The notes below the pieces were generated by a model. The model was not told the origin of the DNA. It did not search any database and saw only the letters and a list, made by a program, of their open reading frames with translations. A stretch of 64,000 bases of DNA, from contig CALANV010000037.1 in the NCBI GenBank assembly GCA_937926175.1, positions 248,001 through 312,000 of the forward strand. The letters are read 5' to 3'. The translations under genes were made by a program, and so were the position numbers. The stretch is from an uncultured Rhodospirillales bacterium (GTDB taxonomy: Bacteria; Pseudomonadota; Alphaproteobacteria; CACIAM-22H2). Of the stretch, positions 1 through 7,557 are shown piece after piece (within the stretch, counting starts at the first letter, position 1; each line of letters starts with the position of its first letter).

Positions 1-324
1 CGTGGTGAGATCCATCTCAAGGCCGTAGAGCAGCTCGAGAAACTCCGCACGCGGCAGGTCGAAACGTGCGACGACGGGGACGAGCGCACGGCCGATCTCG
101 GTGGATGGCCGACCGGCATAGATCGCGTCTATCTCGGCACGCCAGGACCCCAGTGCCTGGCGCTTGCCGTCGACATCGCCGGGCGCATCCGTGATGTCGT
201 CGAGCGTACGCGCCAGCGCATAGACGGCGAACATCGCGGCGCGTCTTTCGCGCGGCATCAGCCGCATGGCGACGTAGAAATTCGAGCGGGCGCGCCGGAC
301 CTGTGTCGCGATCGGGGCGGTCAT
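1..324 (-). CDS. hpnD: Presqualene diphosphate synthase HpnD, N-terminal part (runs off the window)
   Basis: The first 108 codons of a squalene/phytoene synthase family protein are present; the rest lies beyond the left edge. The translation begins MTAPIATQVRRARSNFYVAM and continues with MRLMPRERRAAMFAVYAL and an LDDITD acidic motif, the first Asp-rich Mg-diphosphate site of the family. HpnD condenses two farnesyl diphosphates to presqualene diphosphate on the HpnCDE route to squalene for hopanoids. Its ATG overlaps the stop of hpnC by four bases (ATGA), so the pair is translationally coupled in the usual hpnC-hpnD order; hpnE would be expected next, outside the window. The call rests on the motif plus its neighbour. 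Confidence 0.82.
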   Translation of the reverse strand, partial: MTAPIATQVRRARSNFYVAMRLMPRERRAAMFAVYALARTLDDITDAPGDVDGKRQALGSWRAEIDAIYAGRPSTEIGRALVPVVARFDLPRAEFLELLYGLEMDLTT

Positions 325-1184
325 GGTGCGGGCCATCCCCGGATCGCGCCGGCGAGCATGGCCCCGAGTTTCGTCGCCCGCGACAGCACGACGCGGCGCT
401 GCAGCGGGTCATGCCGGCGGAGCTTGCCGGCAAGCCGGTGCGCGATGATGACGATCGCCGTCGCCTCCATGCGCAGGCCGCGCTGCCGGATACGTGTCGG
501 CAGGCCGCGCGCCGCAGCGTTCAGGGCGTCGACGCGATCGAGCACGCGGTCCAGTACGCGGCGCAGACCGGGATTGCAGCGCGGCGCGAGCAATGCATCC
601 ATCGCCACGCCTTCTTCCGCGAGCCAGTCGGTCGGAATGTAGACGCGCTTCAGGTGGCGATAGTCCGCCTGGCAGTCCTGGATGTGGTTGAGCACCTGCA
701 ACGCGGCGCACAAGGCATCCGCCGCCGGATAAGCGTTGCGGTCTTCGCCATGGAGATCGAGCAGGAACCGCCCCACCGGCGCCGCAGAGAAACGGCAATA
801 GGCGAAAAGATCGCTCCATGTGCGGCAGGGCCGGTTCAAGGCATCGGCGCGGAATGCCTCGAGCAGGTGCCGCGGATGGTCCAGGGTGATACCACGGCCC
901 AGCAGATGCGCGCGAAGATCCCGAGCAAACTGCACGCCCGGATGCGACACTGCGGCGGGCCGGTCGAGAAGCCCAGCCTCCATGGCGTCGAGCAGCTCGA
1001 TCTTGGTCGCCGGTGCGTAATCCGGGCTGTCGGCCACGTCGTCGGCAGCACGCGCGAACCGGTAGAACGCCGCCACGGTTGGCCGTACCGGCGCCGGCAG
1101 CAGCCACGAACCGACCGGAAAGTTCTCGCCCGCGGCCGTTCGGGACGGACGCGCGTCTGCCAATGTCTGGGGGCTCGCGTTCAT
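321..1184 (-). CDS. hpnC: Squalene synthase HpnC
   Basis: A 287-aa trans-isoprenyl diphosphate synthase family protein. HpnC converts presqualene diphosphate to hydroxysqualene in the HpnCDE pathway. Visible features are the ENFPVGSWLLP stretch near the N-terminus typical of HpnC, a DDVAD first Asp motif and a NHIQDCQADY second Asp motif, followed by a VYIPTDWL segment. The chosen start is the ATG of MNASPQTL; an in-frame start 11 codons upstream is possible but adds nothing family-like. It is divergent from the squalene-synthase-like gene at 1283, leaving about 100 bases for promoters, and coupled to hpnD downstream. The length is normal for the family. Confidence 0.85.
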   Translation of the reverse strand: MNASPQTLADARPSRTAAGENFPVGSWLLPAPVRPTVAAFYRFARAADDVADSPDYAPATKIELLDAMEAGLLDRPAAVSHPGVQFARDLRAHLLGRGITLDHPRHLLEAFRADALNRPCRTWSDLFAYCRFSAAPVGRFLLDLHGEDRNAYPAADALCAALQVLNHIQDCQADYRHLKRVYIPTDWLAEEGVAMDALLAPRCNPGLRRVLDRVLDRVDALNAAARGLPTRIRQRGLRMEATAIVIIAHRLAGKLRRHDPLQRRVVLSRATKLGAMLAGAIRGWPAP

Positions 1185-1282
1185 TGTCCGGTGAAATCCG
1201 TAGAGGCTATATAGCACGACGCGCCGATGTCGCGCCCGCGCGGCGTTGCGACGTCAACGCGACCGGATCAGGGGGCGACGGA

Positions 1283-2128
1283 ATGGATGCCGAAACCGCG
1301 CGATACTGCATCGACCAGGTGCGCAAGTTCGATCACGACCGTTACCTGTGCACGCTGTTCGTGCCGGAAGCGGTGCGGGACCATGTCTTCGCGCTTTATG
1401 CGTTCAATGTCGAGGTCGCGCGCGTTCGCGAGATGATCCGCGAACCGATGATGGGGCGGATCCGGCTGCAGTGGTGGCGGGAAGTCGTCGAAGACGCGCC
1501 GCGCGGCAACATACGCCGCCATCCTGTCGGCATGGCGCTTGCCGAAACCGTACAGTCATTCCGGCTTCAGGCGGGACCGTTCGACCGGCTGCTGAGCGCG
1601 CGGGAACTCGATCTCGGCGAAGAACCGCCGGCGGATCTGGCGGCGCTCGAGGCATACGCCGCCGATACGTCCTCGACCTTGATCGAACTCGTCCTCGCCA
1701 TCATCGGCGTGCAGGAGGAAGCGGCACAGGAGGCGGGCCGGCACGTCGGCATCGCCTGGGCGCTCACCGGTTTGCTGCGCGCGGTACCGTTCCACGCAGC
1801 CCAGCGCCGGATGTATCTGCCGGCGACGATGCTGCGGGAAGCGGGCGTGCGGCTCGATCGCGTCTACGAAGGCCGTGCCGGCGCGGAACTGGCGGAGGTT
1901 GCGCGTGCGGTGGCGGAACGGGCGCGCTGGCATCTCGGACAGGCACGCGTGATGCGGGCGAACGTACCGCGACGCGCGGTGCCGGCATTGCTTCCGGCCG
2001 TGCTCGCCGACCTGTATCTCGGACGTCTTGCGCGCACCGGATTTTCCCTGTTCGATCCACGATTGCAGAAACCCGCCGGGGAGCGGGCACTCCGGCTCGC
2101 GTGGGCGGCGTGGCGCAGCCGGTATTGA
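1283..2128 (+). CDS. NDUFAF6-like squalene/phytoene synthase family protein
   Basis: A 281-aa protein of the squalene/phytoene synthase fold. The Asp-rich motifs that hold Mg-diphosphate are absent: where DDxxD is expected the sequence reads YAFNVEVARVREMI, followed by RLQWWREVVED. The second motif is also missing in TGLLRAVPFHAAQRRMYLP. This pattern (an N-E-x-A-R-x-R type first helix and QWWR) is that of alphaproteobacterial and mitochondrial NDUFAF6 homologues; human NDUFAF6 is a complex I assembly factor. A catalytic synthase role is therefore unlikely. The start is the ATG of MDAETARYC. It lies divergent from hpnC and 19 bases upstream of the P450 gene. Confidence 0.75.
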   Translation: MDAETARYCIDQVRKFDHDRYLCTLFVPEAVRDHVFALYAFNVEVARVREMIREPMMGRIRLQWWREVVEDAPRGNIRRHPVGMALAETVQSFRLQAGPFDRLLSARELDLGEEPPADLAALEAYAADTSSTLIELVLAIIGVQEEAAQEAGRHVGIAWALTGLLRAVPFHAAQRRMYLPATMLREAGVRLDRVYEGRAGAELAEVARAVAERARWHLGQARVMRANVPRRAVPALLPAVLADLYLGRLARTGFSLFDPRLQKPAGERALRLAWAAWRSRY

Positions 2129-2147
2129 GCGGGAAGGCGGAACGCCC

Positions 2148-3391
2148 ATGGCGACGATGCTCTACGATCCGCGCCGGGCGGAGACGATGGCCGACCCGTA
2201 CGGCGCGCTCCGCATGCTGCGCGCGAGCGATCCGGTGCATTGGAGCCCGGTATTGCGCGGGTGGCTTCTGACCCGCTACGCGGACGTGCGCGCCGCGCTG
2301 TTCGATCCTGCACTGTCAGCCGACCGCATCACGCCGTTCATGGCGAGCCTCCCGCCCGAGAGGCGTACTTCATTGAGCGGTCTCGAACGCATGCTGACGC
2401 GCTGGGCGGTCTTTGCCGATCCGCCCGATCACACGCGGTTGCGCGCGCTGATCAACCGAGCCTTCACGCCGCGCGCGATCGCGGCACTCGCCGCACCGAT
2501 CGGCGAGATCGTCGATCGGCTAATCGACGGTTTCCTTGCGCGGATCGGCCCAACGGGCGGAGAGATCGAACTGATCGCCGATTTCGCCTATCCGCTGCCG
2601 GCGATGGTGATTGCGCGCATTCTGGGCGTGCCGGATGGCGACGTGTGGCGGTTCAAGGACTGGTCCGACGATCTCGCGGCCTTCGTCGGCAGCGCGCAGG
2701 CGACGCCCGACAAGTACGAGCGGGCCGCACGTGGCATCGCCGACATGGACGGCTATTTTCGCGCCATCGTGCAGGCGCGGCAGCAGGCACCGGCACGCCA
2801 GGACGTGATCGGCGCGTTGATCGCGGCCGAGGAGGCGGGGCGGACGCTGTCGGAGGATGAGCTGGTCGCGACCGCCGTGCTCGTGCTGTTCGCCGGGCAC
2901 GAGACGACCAACCTGATCGGCAACGGCATGATCGCCCTGCTGTCGCAGCCCGACGCCCTCAACCTGTTGCGGGCGCATCCCGAGCTGGCCGAAAGCGCGG
3001 TCGAGGAACTTCTGCGCTACGATACGCCGGCGGCGAGCGTGACGCGCGTCGCGCGCCGCGACATGGAGATGGGCGACAAGGGGATCCACACGGGCGACCG
3101 CCTGTTCCTCATGCTCATGGCCGCGAACCGGGATCCGGACGTGTTCGAGAATCCCGATGTCCTAGATCTTGCGCGCGATCCGAACCCGCACCTTGCCTTC
3201 GGTTACGGCCCACATTACTGCGTCGGCGCGCCCTTGGCGCGTCTCGAGGCACGGATCGCCTTCCAGCGGCTGCTGCAGCGGCTGGACGTCATGAACTCGC
3301 GTCCGATCGACTGGAGTGGAGCGACAATCTCGTGCTGCGCGGCGTCAGGCGATTGCCGCTCCGTGTGCGCGCCGCGAAACCGGCGCGGTGA
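2148..3391 (+). CDS. Cytochrome P450 with a frameshifted C-terminus
   Basis: A bacterial class I P450, a soluble haem monooxygenase whose substrate is unknown. Visible motifs are the I-helix AGHETT (A249-T254), the K-helix EELLRY, and the haem-binding loop FGYGPHYCVG with the axial Cys at about residue 358, followed by APLARLEARIAF. The start is ATG 2148 (MATMLYDPRR), 19 bases after the preceding gene. The reading frame is lost at 3312-3321, where TGGAG is present twice in tandem. Removing one copy restores DWSDNLVLRGVRRLP, the normal family ending, with a stop at 3389-3391 and a length of about 412 aa. As given, the frame runs on to 3755, antisense through trmFO. All catalytic elements precede the shift, so the protein could still work with an altered tail. 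Confidence 0.85.
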
Positions 3392-3404
3392 CCCGCGGGC
3401 GGCG

Positions 3405-4787
3405 TCAGGCCGCCGCCTGCATGCGGCCGAGCCAAGCGTCGAGGTCACGAAGGGCGCGTTCCGACAACAGGCGCTTGCGCTCGTCGCCGCGCACGCGCGG
3501 GCGGCCCTTGGCATCGACGTTCGCGTCCTCCGGCAGCGGCGGGAACAGGCCGAAGTTGCAGTTCATCGGCTGGAACATCTTCGCATCCGCGCCGCCGGTC
3601 ACGTGATTGAGGAGCGCACCCAGCGCCGTGGTCGGCGGCGGCGGTGTCGGACGGCGGCCGCGGCGTTCGTCGGCGGCAAAATATCCGGCGAGCAGGCCGA
3701 TCGCCGCGCTCTCGACATATCCTTCGACGCCGGTGATCTGCCCGGCAAATCGTAGCCGCGGCTCAGCCTTGAGCCTGAGCGTCCCGTCGAGCAGCTTCGG
3801 CGAGTTGATGAACGTGTTGCGATGGATGCCGCCGAGGCGTGCGAACTCAGCCTTCTCCAGACCCGGGATCATGCGGAAGATGCGTTTCTGCTCGGCGTGC
3901 TTGAGCTTGGTCTGAAAGCCGACGATGTTGAAAAGCGTGCCGAGCGCATTGTCCTGGCGAAGCTGGACCACCGCGTAGGGACGCTTGCCGGTGCGGGGGT
4001 CGACGAGGCCGACCGGCTTCATCGGACCGAAGCGCAGCGTGTCGCGGCCGCGCGCGGCCATCACCTCGATGGGAAGACAACCCTCGAAATACGGCGTCGA
4101 GGCTTCCCATTCCTTGAACTCCGTCTTCTCGCCGGCCAGAAGGGCGTCGATGAACGCCTCGTACTGGTCGCGGTCGAGCGGACAGTTGATGTAATCAGCG
4201 CCGTCGCCGCCCGGTCCCGCCTTGTCCCAGCGGGACTGAAACCAGGCACGATCGAAGTCGATCGTGTCCCGGTACACGATCGGAGCGATGGCATCGAAGA
4301 ACGCCAGCGAGTCCTCGCCGGTCAACCGGCGGATCGCATCGGCGAGAGCGGCGGAGGTGAGCGGACCGGTGGCGACGATGACGCTGTCCCAGTCCTGCGG
4401 CGGCAGTCCGGCAATTTCCTCGCGGACCGTGGTGATCAGCGGTTCCGACTTGATCGCGGCCGTGACGGCGGCGGCAAAGCCCTCGCGGTCGACCGCAAGC
4501 GCTGCACCCGCGGGAACCTTGTTCGCATCGGCCGCGCGCATGATCAGGGATCCGCAGCGGCGTAGCTCGGCGTGAAGGAGGCCGACCGCATTGGTCTGCC
4601 ATTCGTCCGAGCGGAAGGAGTTCGAACAGACGAGCTCGGCCAGCCGGTCCGTCACGTGCGCGTCGGTCTGCCGGACGGGCCGCATCTCATGGAGGACGAC
4701 GGGTACGCCGCGTCGGGCGATCTGCCAAGCGGCCTCGGACCCGGCGAGGCCGCCGCCGATGATGTGAATAGGGGGAGTCATGCCCAT
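3405..4787 (-). CDS. trmFO: Folate-dependent tRNA (uracil-5-)-methyltransferase TrmFO
   Basis: About 460 aa. TrmFO makes 5-methyluridine at position 54 of the tRNA T-loop, using methylenetetrahydrofolate and FADH2. The N-terminal FAD-binding motif is IIGGGLAGSEAAW. Two cysteines of the family are visible: ELVCSNSFRS early in the protein, and FEGCLPIEVMAARG in the middle, the expected catalytic site. The C-terminal half carries GGIHRNTFINSP, FAGQITGVEGYVESAA and FQPMNCNFGLFP, all characteristic. The start is uncertain between ATG 4787 (MGMTPPIHIIGGG) and ATG 4781; the longer in-frame start at 4817 adds ten untypical residues. It is convergent with the P450 gene, 13 bases from that gene's restored stop. 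Confidence 0.95.
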   Translation of the reverse strand: MGMTPPIHIIGGGLAGSEAAWQIARRGVPVVLHEMRPVRQTDAHVTDRLAELVCSNSFRSDEWQTNAVGLLHAELRRCGSLIMRAADANKVPAGAALAVDREGFAAAVTAAIKSEPLITTVREEIAGLPPQDWDSVIVATGPLTSAALADAIRRLTGEDSLAFFDAIAPIVYRDTIDFDRAWFQSRWDKAGPGGDGADYINCPLDRDQYEAFIDALLAGEKTEFKEWEASTPYFEGCLPIEVMAARGRDTLRFGPMKPVGLVDPRTGKRPYAVVQLRQDNALGTLFNIVGFQTKLKHAEQKRIFRMIPGLEKAEFARLGGIHRNTFINSPKLLDGTLRLKAEPRLRFAGQITGVEGYVESAAIGLLAGYFAADERRGRRPTPPPPTTALGALLNHVTGGADAKMFQPMNCNFGLFPPLPEDANVDAKGRPRVRGDERKRLLSERALRDLDAWLGRMQAAA

Positions 4788-4900
4788 CAGATAGGCCCGT
4801 GTGACCCGGCTTGGCAACCGGGACGGGGCTACCGCGGAAAGGACTGCTTAACCGTTTCTTCGGGAACGCGCGGTAGACTTCAACTTCGACGAGAAATGCG

Positions 4901-5749
4901 ATGCGGGACGGATACGCGATACCGATTCGATGCGTCGCGGCGTGCGTTGGTCTGGTCGCGCTGGCCGGATCGGCCTGGGCCGACTTTCTGACGGGCAAGG
5001 CCGCATTCGAGGCCAGGAACTATGCCGACGCCTATCTCCAGCTCCTGCCGGCCGGGCAGGCGGGCGACCCCAGGGCGCAGTTCCTGCTCGGCCAGCTCTC
5101 GGACAATGGCCTCGGGCCGGTCGCCCTCGACCCGGTCGAGGCCGCGCGCTGGTACCGGAAGGCCGCAGACGCAGGCCATGCGGAAGCGCAGTTCGCGCTG
5201 GCACGGGCCTATGCGCTTGGGCGCGGCGTCCCGCAGGACAAGAATCAGGCGTTGCTTTGGCTGACCCGCGCCGCCGAGAACGGTTTCGATCAGGCCATAC
5301 TCGATCTCGCGCGGCTCTACGAAGAAGGACGCGGCGTCGAAAAGGATCAGGTGCGCGCAACCGGGCTGATCGAACGCGCAGCCCGGGCCGGCAGCGCAGA
5401 GGCGCAATACCTCTATGCCGAACGGCTTGCGGCGGGCATCGGCATCGAGCGGAACGAGCAGGCGGCCTGGGAATGGTTTCGTCGCGCGGCGGCAAACGGA
5501 CACCCGGCGGCGCTCTATCGGCTCGGTCGGGTGCATGTGAATGCCGGCGCCAGCATCGAGAACACGATCGACGCCTACGTCTGGCTCACGTTGGCCGAAC
5601 AGCGCGGCAGCGGCGACGTGAAACGGAATGCGGCCCGTGACCGCGCGGAACTCGCGAAATCGATGACGCCGGACGACATCGCGACGGCGATGGCACGGGT
5701 GAAGGAGTGGAGACCTGCGGCGACGAAAACCGCGGAAAAGAGGGGATAG
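4901..5749 (+). CDS. Secreted Sel1-repeat (TPR-like) protein
   Basis: A 282-aa protein with an N-terminal signal peptide (hydrophobic CVAACVGLVALAGSAWA, cleavage likely after AWA). It is followed by about five Sel1-like repeats of 36 residues with the A-x-x-x-Y/L-x-x-G-x-G-V-x-x-D pattern, for example ARAYALGRGVPQDKNQALLWL and ARLYEEGRGVEKDQVRA (each quoted in part). Such proteins act as periplasmic protein-protein scaffolds; the partner is unknown. A purine-rich GAGAAA lies ahead of ATG 4901. The stop is three bases before the TTG start of the next gene, so the two are probably co-transcribed. Confidence 0.8.
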   Translation: MRDGYAIPIRCVAACVGLVALAGSAWADFLTGKAAFEARNYADAYLQLLPAGQAGDPRAQFLLGQLSDNGLGPVALDPVEAARWYRKAADAGHAEAQFALARAYALGRGVPQDKNQALLWLTRAAENGFDQAILDLARLYEEGRGVEKDQVRATGLIERAARAGSAEAQYLYAERLAAGIGIERNEQAAWEWFRRAAANGHPAALYRLGRVHVNAGASIENTIDAYVWLTLAEQRGSGDVKRNAARDRAELAKSMTPDDIATAMARVKEWRPAATKTAEKRG

Positions 5750-5752
5750 AAG

Positions 5753-6961
5753 TTGTTCGGGCGCCTCATTTCCAGCGCGATCAAGGCTGGTCTTCCCGGC
5801 CGCATCATCAAGTATGAAGTGATGGTGTATTACGACAAGCGCTGGGTGATCGACTGCATCATGGACGACGAGCAGCAGGCGATCGCGCATGCGAAATCGC
5901 TGCTGCTCGCCAACGAGAAGAACGAGCAGGTGCGGGTCGTTCGCCAGCGCTCGATGCTGAGCGGTTTCACCACCGAGACCCCCATATTCGAGCAGGTCCG
6001 ACCGCCAAAGAAGAAGGAGATCGGGCTGTCCGCCTCGATCAACGCGGCACCGGCCTGTGCGAATTTGGATGATTTCTTCGGACACGACGCGCGCGTGCTG
6101 ATGAATCGGCTGTTCCGCGAATTCTTCGACAGTCTGGTCATCACGCCGACGGAACTGCTGCACAACTACGGCTACATCAAGAAGCTCGACGCGACGGGCA
6201 ACCTGATCACCAGCGCCGTCTATCAGGTGGCGCAGGCCCAGGCGAACGCCGGGCAGGGCAGCGTAAAGGACCGGGTCAACACGCTGTTCCGTCTCGTCGA
6301 CGAGGTGAAGATGCGCGCCCGCGATACGCTCGCCGAACGCAAGCGCCTGCCCGTGCTGGAAGCGGGACAGTTCGGGCTTCTGTGCCGGCGGGCCGAAGCC
6401 CGGTTCGAACCGCAGGATCGCCGCTACATGATCCTGTTCACCCTCAGCAACTACCTCGCCGGGTCGCGCAACTGGGGCCAGAAGCTGGAGCAGATCGGCA
6501 AGCTGTTCACCGACGACGTGGACGGGGACGGCATCGCCATCCTCGACGGGGTCGTCGCCGACGTGCTCGGCGCCGGTGCGATGATCCAGGAACTGCTGGG
6601 GCCGCAGCCGAACCTGGGGGCAGCGCTCGGTCTTCTGGCCGACATCGCCATGGCACGCACCGATGCGCCGCCGAAGACCGCTTCGGAGAGCCTGAAGCTG
6701 CTCCTGCGGCTGATTCAGAAACACGGTATGCCGGACAGCCGCACTGTTCTGCTCGATCGCCTGAGACGGGAGCTGAGGAGTGCCAAGCCGCTCTGCCGCG
6801 ACGGTCTGAACGCCGAGCGCGAAGAACTGAATAAGCTCGAGGCCCGGCTGCGCGATCCGAGCGGCGCGCTCGTCGGCGGCGCAGAGATGGAGCAGATCTT
6901 CGCGAATCGGGTCGAGCAGATCCGCCGCGCGCATCTGCGCGCCGCGGGCGTGGCGACCTGA
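5753..6961 (+). CDS. Conserved-looking protein of unknown function, TTG start
   Basis: A 402-aa, mainly soluble and probably cytoplasmic protein (no signal peptide or clear membrane segment). I do not recognise its family. It starts at TTG 5753 (MFGRLISSAIKAGLPGR) behind a good ribosome site, AGAGGGG, about 10 bases upstream. The N-terminal 80 residues look like a compact alpha/beta unit (IIKYEVMVYYDKRWVIDCIM). The rest is helical with many charged residues and ends in an E/R-rich segment likely to form a coiled coil (LNAEREELNKLEARLRD). It follows the Sel1-repeat gene by three bases, suggesting a shared transcript. Codon use and GC match the surroundings. Confidence 0.75.
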   Translation: MFGRLISSAIKAGLPGRIIKYEVMVYYDKRWVIDCIMDDEQQAIAHAKSLLLANEKNEQVRVVRQRSMLSGFTTETPIFEQVRPPKKKEIGLSASINAAPACANLDDFFGHDARVLMNRLFREFFDSLVITPTELLHNYGYIKKLDATGNLITSAVYQVAQAQANAGQGSVKDRVNTLFRLVDEVKMRARDTLAERKRLPVLEAGQFGLLCRRAEARFEPQDRRYMILFTLSNYLAGSRNWGQKLEQIGKLFTDDVDGDGIAILDGVVADVLGAGAMIQELLGPQPNLGAALGLLADIAMARTDAPPKTASESLKLLLRLIQKHGMPDSRTVLLDRLRRELRSAKPLCRDGLNAEREELNKLEARLRDPSGALVGGAEMEQIFANRVEQIRRAHLRAAGVAT

Positions 6962-7060
6962 GCACGTGTGCGCTGCCGGCCTCGTGCCGGCGCAGCGCCG
7001 GCCGGGTTCGCGGTACTGGCAGCGTATGACGGGCGCTTTCTTGCCGGCTTTTGCGGGATT

Positions 7061-7549
7061 TCAGTGGATGTGCAGATAGACCGAGCCCGGATGCTCGGTG
7101 TAGTCGCGCCGTACCAGGCGGATGAAGCGGCCCTCGGGCAGTGACCACGTCGTGACGACCCGCGGCACCGGCGAACGTGGATCGCGGGCCGTCGTCGGCT
7201 CCGGGTCGGGAAAGCATCCGGCGATCCGTTTCGTCATCTCGTCGATGAGGGTTTCGGCGTCGCCGTCCGAAAGTCCGCGACGCAGACAGAAGAAGGCTGG
7301 ACGGATGCCGTCGACATAGCACGCCTCGAACTCCGGAATCGCGAGGTTCGCCGCGAACGATTCGAGCCGGTTGTCGAATTGCTCGGTGCGCACGGACTCG
7401 AATTTGTCCGGCGCGGCGGCGAGCACGGCCGAAAGCGTGTTGCAGAACGCGGCCCCTTCGGCGCGGACGTCCGGAGCAACAAGGGCCGACATGAAAGCGA
7501 GAGCGGTCAGAAGACCGGCACGCGCTTTCAGGGTACCGTCGTCGCGCAT
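7061..7549 (-). CDS. Small secreted protein of unknown function
   Basis: A 162-aa protein with a signal peptide (LTALAFMSALVAPDVRA then EGAAFC). Four cysteines in the mature part (GAAFCNTL, FEACYVD, AFFCLRR, AGCFPDP) could form two disulfides in the periplasm. No known family is recognised. It starts at ATG 7549, eight bases after the uvrA stop, and reads in the same direction, so it is probably the tail gene of the uvrA transcript. The alternative long frame extending upstream through uvrA is antisense to nothing sensible and was not used. Confidence 0.7.
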   Translation of the reverse strand: MRDDGTLKARAGLLTALAFMSALVAPDVRAEGAAFCNTLSAVLAAAPDKFESVRTEQFDNRLESFAANLAIPEFEACYVDGIRPAFFCLRRGLSDGDAETLIDEMTKRIAGCFPDPEPTTARDPRSPVPRVVTTWSLPEGRFIRLVRRDYTEHPGSVYLHIH

Positions 7550-7557
7550 CGAAGTAA

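Noticed and set aside
17..433. 138-codon leftward frame at the window start
   Set aside because: Out of frame with HpnD, whose true frame (1-324) gives family motifs.
3392..3755. C-terminal extension of the P450 frame
   Set aside because: It is produced by the five-base duplication and reads antisense to trmFO; the restored frame ends at 3391.
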